Shown here piece by piece: positions 50,608 to 59,028 of a stretch of 64,000 nt of DNA (within the stretch, counting starts at the first letter, position 1; each line of letters starts with the position of its first letter). The notes beneath the pieces were generated by a model. That model made no database searches, had not been told where the DNA came from, and saw only the letters and a program-made list of their open reading frames with translations. The translations under genes and the position numbers were made by a program. Where the stretch lies: assembly GCA_963843255.1 (NCBI GenBank), contig CAWJJQ010000002.1, positions 124,001 to 188,000 of the forward strand. The letters run 5' to 3'. The DNA is from Bog-159 sp963843255. Its GTDB lineage: Bacteria > Acidobacteriota > Terriglobia > Bryobacterales > Bryobacteraceae.

Positions 50608-51639
50608 TCAGGCGTGTGCGGCGGGCCGGCGGCCAAGCTGCGGCCCGGGACAGCAGGCCTCGGGGCAGACGTCTTGGCTGGGACCGTATTGACCTAGAGC
50701 CCGCACCGGCACCTGGCCCAGGCGTTCCAGCACGAGTTCGCGGATCATGGCGGCGAAACGCGGGTCGGCTCCCACAGTTTCAGCGCGGACCATGTGCAAG
50801 CCCAGTTCGCCGCACAACTGGCGGGCTTCGGTATCGAGGTCGTAGACCACTTCCATGTGGTCGGAAACGAACCCGATGGGCGCCAGCAGCACGTCGCGCG
50901 TGCCGGAGGCGGCCAACTCACGCAGATATTCCAGAACGTCGGGACCCAGCCAGGGCTGGCCCGGCGATCCGCTGCGGCTTTGGTAGACAAGACGATAGGA
51001 CGGCCGGCCTACACGTTCGGCCACCAAGCGGCAGACCTCTTCCACCTGCTGCACGTAGCGGCTGGTCTCGGCCATGGAGACAGGCACGCTGTGGGCAGTA
51101 AACGCAAATGCCGCGCCGTCGCGGCGTTCGGCGGGTATGCGATCCCAGGCCGCGCGTACGCGATCGGCCACCGGCTCGATGAATCCGGGATGGTTGTAGA
51201 ACACTCTGAGTTTCAGGACTTCCGGCGCACCAGGACCGGCGGCCGCGCGCGCGCGGGCGATGTCTTCCAGATACTGGCGGCAGCCGGAATAGGAGCTGTA
51301 CGCGGAGGTCACGAAAGCAAAGGCGCGGCGCACACCATCGGCCGTCATTTGGCGCAGGGTATCCGGCAGCAAGGGATGCCAGTTGCGATTGCCCCAATAG
51401 ACCGGCATCCGCGGGCCTTCGGCGGCAAGCACTTCGCGCAAGGCCGCCAGCAACGCGCGATTCTGATCGTTGATGGGACTTTTGCCGCCGAAGTGGTAGT
51501 AGTGTTCGGCCACTTGGAGCATCCGCTCGCGAGGCACATTCCGGCCGCGCAGCACGTTTTCGAGAAACGGCGTGACCTCTTCGGGGCGATCGGGTCCGCC
51601 GAAAGAGAGCAGCAAAATGGCGTCGCCGGTGTCAGTCAT
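50608..51639 (-). CDS. hemH: Ferrochelatase
   Basis: Inserts ferrous iron into protoporphyrin IX, the last step of protohaem synthesis. The 343-residue enzyme starts at ATG 51639 (MTDTGDAILLLSFGGPDRPEE). It has the catalytic His in FAFTAHSVPVSM and Glu in FVSDHMEVVYDLD, and the substrate-binding region SYSGCRQYLEDI. The C-terminus ends QDVCPEACCPG, a Cys cluster that could hold a [2Fe-2S] centre as in some bacterial ferrochelatases. The frame is open 246 codons upstream without resemblance to any protein, so that extension is not used. Divergent from the beta-propeller gene at 51784. Confidence 0.9.
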   Translation of the reverse strand: MTDTGDAILLLSFGGPDRPEEVTPFLENVLRGRNVPRERMLQVAEHYYHFGGKSPINDQNRALLAALREVLAAEGPRMPVYWGNRNWHPLLPDTLRQMTADGVRRAFAFVTSAYSSYSGCRQYLEDIARARAAAGPGAPEVLKLRVFYNHPGFIEPVADRVRAAWDRIPAERRDGAAFAFTAHSVPVSMAETSRYVQQVEEVCRLVAERVGRPSYRLVYQSRSGSPGQPWLGPDVLEYLRELAASGTRDVLLAPIGFVSDHMEVVYDLDTEARQLCGELGLHMVRAETVGADPRFAAMIRELVLERLGQVPVRALGQYGPSQDVCPEACCPGPQLGRRPAAHA

Positions 51640-51783
51640 CCGAGGCCGCGAGGAGAAATTCCTGCAACAGAAACCAGTAGCGCCGTTCCCATGACTGGAG
51701 TATAGCGCAGTATCTTTTCGCGTCCCCCGGGGAAAGGAAGCAGCTCGCACCGCACGGCGGAAGGCGGATGTTACCATCTTTAT

Positions 51784-52899
51784 ATGAGGGCAGTGCCGGC
51801 CGCATGGGGCCGCTGGACCCGCCGCGCTTTCCTGGCCTGCGGCCTGGCGCCTCTCGCATTTTCCGAACAGAAAGGCACGCTGGTCCCCTCCGCGTGGCAT
51901 CGTTATTCCGATCCTGCCACCGAATTCGAAGTGCTGCGGCTCACCGATCCGGCTCACTCCAGCTGGCTCCCGGCCTACTACAACCGGGCCATCTCCCGGC
52001 ACGGCGGATTTCTTCTGTACAGCGCGGACGACACGGGTGCGCCGCAAGCCTGCCGCATGGATCTGCATAACGGAGAGACGCGCCGTCTCACCGAAGCCGC
52101 ACACTTGGATGCCGGCTCCATCGCCATGCTCCCAGATGAGCACAGCTTCTGCTATTTCGACGGCCCCACGCTCCACCAGATGACGCTGAACAACCTGCGC
52201 ACGCGCCAGGTTTACGATGTCGAGACCGGCTGGGAGCGCTGCGCCGGCGCCAGCGTGGCCGACGATGGCTCCGCGCTCACGGGCGAGAGCCGCAACGGCG
52301 CCTCGCGCCTGCGGGTCATCGGCCTGCAGAAAGGCGTAGCGCGTACCGTGGCGGAGGCTCCCTGGCCGCTCTCGCACCCGCTGGCGCGCCCCCGCCGCGC
52401 CCAGGTTCTCTACCGGCAGGCCGATGAAGCTCTGTGGCTGGTGAATTTCGACGGCACCCAGAACCGGAAATTGCCTCTAGCGAGCGGCCACATCGGTCCG
52501 GCCCGCTGGTCGCCCGACGGACACACGGTGCTCTATCTCCATCTTCCCGACGATCCCGGCCAGTTGCACGCTATCCGCGAATGTTCTCCCGACCAGAACA
52601 CCGATAAGCTGGTGGCGCGCACCAGTCAATTCGCACACTTCGGCTGCAACGGCAATACCTCGGTTTTCGTGGGCGCCAGCCAGAACCGTGCCGCGCCGTA
52701 TGTACTCATCCTGCTGCGCCTGACCCGGCGCGAGCTCACGCTGTGCGAGCACCACGCCAGCAATCCGGCGATGGTGGCGCCCGTCTTTTCCGCCGACAGC
52801 CAGCATATTTTCTTTGAAAGCGATCGCGACGGAAAGCCCGCCATCTACCGCATCCACGTCTCGCAGTTAGTGGAGGAGACCGAGCCGGAATCGGACTGA
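51784..52899 (+). CDS. Oligogalacturonate-lyase-like beta-propeller protein
   Basis: A 371-residue exported protein with a twin-arginine-type signal (WTRRAFLACGLAPLAFS). The body is a beta-propeller of TolB/oligogalacturonate lyase (PL22) type, with repeated blades such as GGFLLYSADDTGAPQACRMD, ARWSPDGHTVLYLHL and VFSADSQHIFFESDRDGKP. The early EVLRLTDPAHSSWLPAYYNRAI is characteristic of the lyase group. Likely role: breakdown of pectin-derived oligogalacturonates in the periplasm, but active-site residues were not verified. It is monocistronic and divergent from hemH. Confidence 0.72.
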   Translation: MRAVPAAWGRWTRRAFLACGLAPLAFSEQKGTLVPSAWHRYSDPATEFEVLRLTDPAHSSWLPAYYNRAISRHGGFLLYSADDTGAPQACRMDLHNGETRRLTEAAHLDAGSIAMLPDEHSFCYFDGPTLHQMTLNNLRTRQVYDVETGWERCAGASVADDGSALTGESRNGASRLRVIGLQKGVARTVAEAPWPLSHPLARPRRAQVLYRQADEALWLVNFDGTQNRKLPLASGHIGPARWSPDGHTVLYLHLPDDPGQLHAIRECSPDQNTDKLVARTSQFAHFGCNGNTSVFVGASQNRAAPYVLILLRLTRRELTLCEHHASNPAMVAPVFSADSQHIFFESDRDGKPAIYRIHVSQLVEETEPESD

Positions 52900-53200
52900 T
52901 GGCGATCCACCTCTTTTTGGTAACCAATCCAAACGCCGTCGCTAGCATAGACATGAGATCTCATTCGCGAATCGCGAAGGTACAAAACCGCGCCGATGGC
53001 CGCGCTACGCGATGAGCCGTTCTTCGCATAGGCCGAAACTGCCGTCCGGATTCGAACGGTGTGGACTCAACAATGGACGCGTGTCCCGGTACTGGCGGTA
53101 GGAAGTCTTGGATTTTCAACTAGATTGAACATGCCCACAGTGGCATCCAAATTGCGCCCCCAATACGGGTTGGCGTTGTCTGCATAATGGTTCATTTGGC
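52900..53200. other. Intergenic stretch without recognisable features
   Basis: About 300 bases between the beta-propeller gene and the hydrolase. Only an imperfect TCGCGAATCGCGA dyad at ~52964 and a T-loop-like TTCGAA at ~53052 were noticed; neither is convincing as a functional element. Confidence 0.3.
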
Positions 53201-54106
53201 ATGGCAAGAACGGAACAAATTGTCTGGACGATCTCTTCAATCGGCCTGTCACGGAAGGTATCCTTGCGAATCATCGCGACACTAGCTCTGTCGACAACAA
53301 TGTTCTGGTGTAGTGATGCGGTTGCTGCGGATTGCATTGGCCGGAAGGTCGACGTAGGCGGATACGCGCTGTGGATGCAAAGCAGGGGAGATGGAACCCC
53401 AACGGTGGTCTTCGAGAGCGGCGGCGGGGAGGATTCCAGCGAGTGGTCGAATATCGAACCCGTCATCCGGGAGCGGGTAAAAGTAAGAACCGTAGTTTAC
53501 GACCGCGCCGGTTTAGGGAAAAGCGACCCTAATCCGCGGCCTTATCGGATCGAGGATGAGGGCACCGCCTTACGACGCGCTCTCGATCAATGCGGCATTC
53601 AGGGATCCATAATATTAGTGGCTCATTCCTATGGGGGATTCATTAGCGAGATCCTCGCCTCCGAGGACAAGCGAGTCAAAGGTCTTGTGTTGGTAGACGC
53701 GAACATCCCTTCTTTTTTTGACGATAAAGAAGCGGCGGTGATCTCCGCGCGTTATACACCTCTGGCTAAAGATCTAATAAAGGAGAAGCCCGACCTCGGC
53801 CGCAATCTATTCCGCCAGGATCAAGCCTATCTGGCAACCGCGCGTCACATGCGCGACGTACGAATACCGTTGAATCTCCCCGTAATCGATATCACTGCGG
53901 AACATACCTGGGTCGACGCACCAGACGAGCTTGCAGCAATGCGCCGCGCGCACTCTGAATTCGTAGCGGCCTCCCCAAACCGTGTGGCGATCTTTGCTGC
54001 AGGGAGTGGGCACTACATATCCAGGGACCGACCCGAAATCGTGATCGACGCCGTACTCCATCTCATTTCAGAAATTCACGAACTGAAACCGGTAGTGAAG
54101 CGATAG
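53201..54106 (+). CDS. Exported alpha/beta-hydrolase
   Basis: A 301-residue alpha/beta-hydrolase. The N-terminal segment SLRIIATLALSTTMFWCSDAVAA is a signal peptide or anchor. The nucleophile elbow is AHSYGGFISE (Ser ~136). The oxyanion region TVVFESGGGEDSSEW, the acid region LPVIDITAEHTWVD and the catalytic His in GSGHYISRDRP complete the triad. The family includes haloalkane dehalogenases, esterases and epoxide hydrolases; substrate cannot be assigned. Lower GC than neighbours suggests possible transfer. Start ATG 53201; a later ATG would remove the signal. Confidence 0.78.
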   Translation: MARTEQIVWTISSIGLSRKVSLRIIATLALSTTMFWCSDAVAADCIGRKVDVGGYALWMQSRGDGTPTVVFESGGGEDSSEWSNIEPVIRERVKVRTVVYDRAGLGKSDPNPRPYRIEDEGTALRRALDQCGIQGSIILVAHSYGGFISEILASEDKRVKGLVLVDANIPSFFDDKEAAVISARYTPLAKDLIKEKPDLGRNLFRQDQAYLATARHMRDVRIPLNLPVIDITAEHTWVDAPDELAAMRRAHSEFVAASPNRVAIFAAGSGHYISRDRPEIVIDAVLHLISEIHELKPVVKR

Positions 54107-54324
54107 GCCCATTGCCGGTTCCAAGGGCAGGCTTGTCCGTTCGGCCGCCAATGGAAACGCCGCCGCCGGCGGCTCAGTAAATTGAAAACCAGCGCAATGG
54201 GTTATCGAATTCTCGAGCCGTGCGGCCCAGAAATCCGTACCATTAACGAAAGGCGACTACCTCTTTATAACTTGCTTAAGACGGGACAGCGGATCAAAAT
54301 CTTTAAGTAACAGTACGGAAATAA

Positions 54325-54338
54325 GAAGTAATTACTTC
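54325..54338. promoter_or_regulatory. Perfect 14-bp palindrome at the TadG-like start
   Basis: GAAGTAATTACTTC lies four bases upstream of ATG 54343 in AT-rich sequence. It could be an operator or overlap the promoter of the three-gene Tad-like cluster. Regulator unknown; the rest of 54107-54324 shows no gene. Confidence 0.35.
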
Positions 54339-54342
54339 CGAT

Positions 54343-55458
54343 ATGGAACTGATTGGAAGCCGCATGAGGATCGAATTCGTCAACCCGGTTGTCGTGGCGA
54401 CGCCGACGAGGGCCCAGTCGGGTCAGCGGGGATACATTCTGGTCTTACTTATGCTCTCGCTGGTATGCCTCATCGCGCTGGCCGGGCTGGCCATCGACGT
54501 GGGGCGGATGTACGTCGCCAGGAGCGAGGCACAATCTTTCGTGGATTCCGCGGCGCTGGCGGCGGTCACGAAGTTAGATGGCACCGCCAACGGCGTCACC
54601 AAGGCACTGAGCGCCGTCGGCAGCGACCCGAAGCAATGGGGCTTTGGCCTCAACAGCTTCACCAATGTCACCACGACCTTTGCGACTTCACTTAGTGGAC
54701 CGTGGGTCTCAAATCCGTCTCCGGCGACCGGTTATTACTATGCTCGTGTATCTACCATGGTAGGCCTGCCGATGTACCTTATCCGTGTGGTGGCAGGCTC
54801 CAGTGCCAACGTGGGAGCGTTGGCCGTTGCAGGTAGATACCGGATAACAACCCTGGTTAACGGTGGAGAATTTCCGTTTTCACCTTACACTCGCGCCACG
54901 TCGCCAAATCCGGACAGCGCCACCGATCCGTATGGATTTGCGACCGGAATGCAGTACACCCTGCGTTGGGGGGCTCCGGGTACGCGCACGTCTTGTGGCA
55001 CTGACTCCCAAAATACGCTGCCGAGCAACGGCAAGATCCGCGGCTATTGCTGTGTGAGTCAGAGCGCGGCCGGCCTTCGCCAGGCTATCGTCGGCGGACT
55101 GACCGATCCGGAGACAGTGGGCCAGCCGGTAAATATGGACAACGGCGCCAAGAATACGGAAATGAGCGCCATCGCCATGCGTGTAGAGGAGGACACCGAC
55201 ACTACCTCGACAACTTACGCTCAATATCTCACGGCAGGAGCGGGAAATGGCGAGCGGGTGGTGGTGGTGCCGGTCAACGGTGGCAGCCCGAACTACACCA
55301 ACCTCGGTTTCGCGGGCTTCTTTCTACTGAATGACAGTGCCTATACCGGTCTCGGGGGCAACGATTCGGCTTGCGCCGAATATATTGGCGCGTGGGTGAG
55401 CGGTACCACCCCGCAACCTGGCGGTTCCGGCGCGTATCACGTGAAGCTATATCAATGA
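54343..55458 (+). CDS. TadG-like pseudopilin/pilus assembly protein
   Basis: A 371-residue membrane-anchored protein. It has a basic N-terminus, then GYILVLLMLSLVCLIALAGLAIDVGRMY, the usual TadG-like single TM segment, followed by RSEAQSFVDSAALAA. The remainder is an extracytoplasmic domain with Cys residues (TSCGTDSQN, GYCCVSQS). Part of the Flp/Tad-type system that exports or assembles small pilin-like proteins. The ATG at 54364 (MRIEFVNP) has a better ribosome site (GGAAG) and may be the true start. The stop overlaps the next gene as ATGA. Confidence 0.8.
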   Translation: MELIGSRMRIEFVNPVVVATPTRAQSGQRGYILVLLMLSLVCLIALAGLAIDVGRMYVARSEAQSFVDSAALAAVTKLDGTANGVTKALSAVGSDPKQWGFGLNSFTNVTTTFATSLSGPWVSNPSPATGYYYARVSTMVGLPMYLIRVVAGSSANVGALAVAGRYRITTLVNGGEFPFSPYTRATSPNPDSATDPYGFATGMQYTLRWGAPGTRTSCGTDSQNTLPSNGKIRGYCCVSQSAAGLRQAIVGGLTDPETVGQPVNMDNGAKNTEMSAIAMRVEEDTDTTSTTYAQYLTAGAGNGERVVVVPVNGGSPNYTNLGFAGFFLLNDSAYTGLGGNDSACAEYIGAWVSGTTPQPGGSGAYHVKLYQ

Positions 55459-55934
55459 TACCCAGAACACAACTCGATGGCTTACCAGCCTGTGACAGCC
55501 GGCGGAGCGGCCACGCGATCATCGAAATCTCCATGGCCATGCCGTTTCTGGTGGGTCTGCTTTTGGGCATCTGGCAGTTCGGATACTCCTTCTATAACTA
55601 TGCCAAGCTGGAGCAGGCGGTCCGCGCCGGAGCACGGTATGCGTCAGTAGCCTTGTATGACTCCGCTTCTTCGACTCCCAGCCTGGCTTTTCAGACGGCC
55701 GTACAGAATATGGTGGTTTACGGCAGTCCGTCGCCCGCAGCCGGTACGAAAGCTGTCGCGCTGAATTTGTCTACCAGCAATGTGGTCGTGACGCCGACGT
55801 TCACATCCGGCGTTCCCACCGCAATGACCGTGGCTATCAACAATTATCAGATGCCGACCTATTTTAGTAGCATGACCTTGAGCAATAAGCCCGCGGCTTG
55901 GTTTCCTTACGTGGGCACTTTTGGTCCACCGTGA
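55455..55934 (+). CDS. TadE-like pseudopilin
   Basis: A 159-residue protein. After a short polar head it has SGHAIIEISMAMPFLVGLLLGIWQFGYSFY, a TadE-type motif with Glu near the start of the TM segment, then EQAVRAGARYASVALYDS. The rest is a small beta-rich extracytoplasmic part. ATG at 55455 overlaps the stop of the TadG-like gene (ATGA), so translation is coupled; longer upstream frames are the previous gene. Acts with its neighbours in a Tad-type pilus or secretion machine whose ATPase (TadA) and secretin genes are not in the window. Confidence 0.82.
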   Translation: MIPRTQLDGLPACDSRRSGHAIIEISMAMPFLVGLLLGIWQFGYSFYNYAKLEQAVRAGARYASVALYDSASSTPSLAFQTAVQNMVVYGSPSPAAGTKAVALNLSTSNVVVTPTFTSGVPTAMTVAINNYQMPTYFSSMTLSNKPAAWFPYVGTFGPP

Positions 55935-55941
55935 GGCGCCT

Positions 55942-56358
55942 ATGAGATCGAATCGACGTCCGAAAGGACAACGCGGAAACGCCATGCTGGAAGCGTCGAT
56001 GACGCTGTTCGTATTCTCCACCATGTTGTTTTCCGTTTATGATTTCAGCTGGGAATTGTTTTTCCATCAAACGCTGGTGAGCCAGGCGCGGGCCGGGGCG
56101 CGTTATGGCGCGGTCAACCCCGGAAGCACCAGCGCAATTCAGAACATGGTGCTTTACAATGCCACCACGGGTAGCGGTTCCGGGATCCTCGGACTGACTT
56201 CGTCGAACGTGACGGTCAGCCGGGCAGGGACGACCGGCGGAACCGACGATCGAATCGTGGTGACGATTACCGGGTTCCACTACACTCTGATTACGTTCGC
56301 TTTCGCCGGTTCTCACCCCGGGCAGGACATCATAGCCGATGCACCGGTCGAGAACTGA
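55942..56358 (+). CDS. TadE-like pseudopilin
   Basis: A 138-residue protein with the same layout as its upstream neighbour: KGQRGNAMLEASMTLFVFSTMLFSVYDF (Glu and TM segment), then VSQARAGARYGAVNPGS and a short beta-rich tail. ATG at 55942 is chosen (8 bases after the previous stop); an upstream ATG in frame overlaps that gene. It is last of the three-gene cluster; comEC follows on the opposite strand. Confidence 0.82.
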   Translation: MRSNRRPKGQRGNAMLEASMTLFVFSTMLFSVYDFSWELFFHQTLVSQARAGARYGAVNPGSTSAIQNMVLYNATTGSGSGILGLTSSNVTVSRAGTTGGTDDRIVVTITGFHYTLITFAFAGSHPGQDIIADAPVEN

Positions 56359-56394
56359 GCGGGCGGGGGTTGTCCCTTCGTGAGCCGCAACCGG

Positions 56395-58938
56395 TCAAAA
56401 CACCCGCGGCAGCAACCCGCCGTTTGAGCTGCCCAGCGCGCCCGACCACCGCCCCATATCCATCTCCAGCCGCCGTCCGTCGGTGCGCACCGTCACCAGG
56501 CCGTCCAGATCGGTGCGCAGTACGCTGGCCTGCCGCTCTTCCAGCCGTTCGATCACTTCGGCGTGCGGGTGCCCGTACGAATTCTCGAATCCCACCGACA
56601 TGACGGCGAAGGCCGGCCGCGCCAGGTCCAGAAACTCCGCCGTGCTCGAGGTTTTGCTGCCATGGTGCGCCACCTTCAGCACATCCGTTTTGCGTATCAG
56701 GCCTTCGGCGATCAGGTCCGCTTCGACCGGCCGCTCGATATCGCCGCACAAAATGAACGAATGCCGCCCGAAAGTGATGCGCAACGCCAGCGAGTCGTTA
56801 TTATGGGGCGCGTCTCTCGGCTCATAATCCAGCGCCGGCGCCAGCACCTCCACCTGCGCGCCGCCATAATTGAAAAGCTCGCCGCGATGTCGCGCCAGGA
56901 TCCGAACCCCGTCCGCGCGCGCCCTGTCGCGAAGCCCGCGCCACGCCGGATTCTCGGAATTGGCGCCGGTCCACAATTCTTTCGCGTGAAAGTTGGCCAG
57001 CAGCGAAGGCAGTCCGCCGATGTGGTCCGCATGGGCGTGCGTGCACGCCATGACGTCGATGTGGGTGATGGACCGCTCCCAAAGGTAGGGCGATACCACC
57101 TCCTCGCCGATATCCATTTGCGAGGGCGCGTGGTGCCCGAACGAGGGTATTCCGCCGCCATCCACCAGCATCACCTTGCCGTCCGGAAAAGTCAGCAGGA
57201 TGCTGTCGCCCTGTCCCACATCCACAGCGGTCATCTCCAGCCGGTGAGGCGCGATGTCGGGCGCGAATGGATGCCACACCAGCAGCGTAGTCAGCATTGC
57301 CACCGTGCCCCCGCCGGCTGCCGCCCAAATCCGCCCCGCGCGCGGGGCCACAGCCGCCACGATCAGGGCCGCCCCGATGGCCACTCCCAACCACAGTGGA
57401 GGCGCCGGAATCCGCCAGTTCGGCTCCAGCCGCATGTGCCAGTTCACAGCCACGTGCGACGCCGCCAGCAATCCGCCCGCAGCCTTCGCCACCCATCCCC
57501 AACCGGTGAAGATGGCAATGAACCCCACCGGGATCACGGCGCACATCAGCGGCACCACGATGGCGTTCGCCGAAACGCCAGAAAAGCCGATACGGTGAAA
57601 GTAAACCGCCATGGGCAGCGCCAGGCCGATCTGCACCACCGCCGAAATCAGCGCAAGCTGGAACGTATAAAAAAGGATCCGCGCCGGTATGGTGATCGCA
57701 AGGCAACTGGCGCGCTCCGGCAGTCCGGTCCACAGCCGCAACGTCTCGGCCAGCAGCCGCATCTCCACCCGGAACTGCGCGGCGGCCGGCTGCAAATGCA
57801 AATCGCGGCCCGTATCGGGCAGGTCAGCGAGCGCCCGCGCCCGCGGATATGCCGTACGTTCCAGCAATGGCGTAGCAAATGCCCCTATAAACCCCACAGC
57901 CAGAAATGTGAGCTGAAAGCTGGCCTCGAACATCTGCTCCGGATCGAGCAGCAGAAAGCCGATGGCCACCGCCGCCAGAATATTCAGCACGCGCCGCCGC
58001 CGCGCGAAATAACTGGCCACCGCGAACAGCGTGAAACCGGCCGCGCAGCGTACGCAGGGTGAGCCCCATCCGGTCACCAGCGCGTACAGCCACAACATGG
58101 CCGCGGTAGCCGCCAGCGCCACTTCCCGGCGTACGAAGCACAGCCGCAAAATCAGCATCAGGAACGCGGCCAGCACCGCGGTATGAGTGCCCGAAATAAC
58201 CAGCGCGTGATATGTGCCGGTGTTGCGGAACTGCTCCGTCCAGACGCGCTGCACCTGGTACGTCTCGCCTACCATCACCGCCTGCATCATGCCGGTCTCG
58301 AACGGCTGCCCGCGATAAAGTTGGGCCAGCCGGTCGAGAGCCCTCACGCGCAAACCTGTGATGGCCGCCTGGAAGCGCGATCCACAGGAGCCCGGCAGTA
58401 CCTTGATCTCGCCGCCGCTTAAGGTTGAGGCAGTCCAATAAATGTCGCGGCGGGCCAGGTAGCGGGCATAATCGAACGATCCTGGATTGCCATAATTGCG
58501 CGGACGCCGCACGCGCGCCTCGAATTCCACGCGCTGCCCGTAGCGCAACGAGGGCGGCGGCTGGTCGTCGCGCGCATAAGCCGTCACCTGCACCCGCGCG
58601 CCCGGCTCCAGTTCCACCACGAACCGCTCGCGATCGCCCGCCAGCGCCGGAGGCTGCACCACGCACCCGCTCAGAATTACGGGCTCGCGCCCCTCGGCAT
58701 CCAGCTCCGGCCGCGGACCCGGCCGGTGCGCCACATCCGCCAGCGCGCCGGCGAACAGAAATCCGAGCAGGCAGGCCACCCCGGCCAGCACCCGCGCGCG
58801 CCGCCACAACGCGATCACGGTTAATAGCACCAACGCCACGATCACCGTCAACAGCTCGCGCACGCCGAATGCCGTAAATCGCGAAACCAGAATGCCAGTG
58901 GCCATGGCAGCCAGCGGCAGCAGAAGCGGATCACGCAT
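56395..58938 (-). CDS. comEC: ComEC/Rec2 DNA-uptake channel protein
   Basis: An 847-residue inner-membrane protein that moves single-stranded DNA into the cytoplasm during transformation. Two N-terminal TM segments (ATGILVSRFTAFGV, VIVALVLLTVIALW) precede the OB-fold-like DUF4131 region (~60-175, VILSGCVVQPPALAGDRER). The competence domain with ~8 TM segments follows (~200-520, FRNTGTYHALVISGTHTAVL). The C-terminal metallo-beta-lactamase-like domain (~560-820) has MACTHAHADHIGGLPSLLANF and VAHHGSKTSS, suggesting an intact nuclease site. Full length, no frameshift seen. The adjacent Tad-like pseudopilins may be a coincidence. Confidence 0.9.
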   Translation of the reverse strand: MRDPLLLPLAAMATGILVSRFTAFGVRELLTVIVALVLLTVIALWRRARVLAGVACLLGFLFAGALADVAHRPGPRPELDAEGREPVILSGCVVQPPALAGDRERFVVELEPGARVQVTAYARDDQPPPSLRYGQRVEFEARVRRPRNYGNPGSFDYARYLARRDIYWTASTLSGGEIKVLPGSCGSRFQAAITGLRVRALDRLAQLYRGQPFETGMMQAVMVGETYQVQRVWTEQFRNTGTYHALVISGTHTAVLAAFLMLILRLCFVRREVALAATAAMLWLYALVTGWGSPCVRCAAGFTLFAVASYFARRRRVLNILAAVAIGFLLLDPEQMFEASFQLTFLAVGFIGAFATPLLERTAYPRARALADLPDTGRDLHLQPAAAQFRVEMRLLAETLRLWTGLPERASCLAITIPARILFYTFQLALISAVVQIGLALPMAVYFHRIGFSGVSANAIVVPLMCAVIPVGFIAIFTGWGWVAKAAGGLLAASHVAVNWHMRLEPNWRIPAPPLWLGVAIGAALIVAAVAPRAGRIWAAAGGGTVAMLTTLLVWHPFAPDIAPHRLEMTAVDVGQGDSILLTFPDGKVMLVDGGGIPSFGHHAPSQMDIGEEVVSPYLWERSITHIDVMACTHAHADHIGGLPSLLANFHAKELWTGANSENPAWRGLRDRARADGVRILARHRGELFNYGGAQVEVLAPALDYEPRDAPHNNDSLALRITFGRHSFILCGDIERPVEADLIAEGLIRKTDVLKVAHHGSKTSSTAEFLDLARPAFAVMSVGFENSYGHPHAEVIERLEERQASVLRTDLDGLVTVRTDGRRLEMDMGRWSGALGSSNGGLLPRVF

Positions 58939-59028
58939 AGTGCAGGGATACCTATCTGATGGAGTGCCACCGGCAATCCGGAGTTCTCAGTCGACAATGC
59001 CCGATTGGTGCGATATAACTGAAATCAT

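Noticed and set aside
51640..52377. 246-codon upstream extension of ferrochelatase
   Set aside because: Overlaps the divergent beta-propeller gene and has no resemblance to any domain; the conserved protein begins at 51639.
53040..53075. T-loop-like GGATTCGAAC suggesting a tRNA
   Set aside because: The flanking bases do not pair into a T stem, and no acceptor or anticodon arm is seen at proper spacing.
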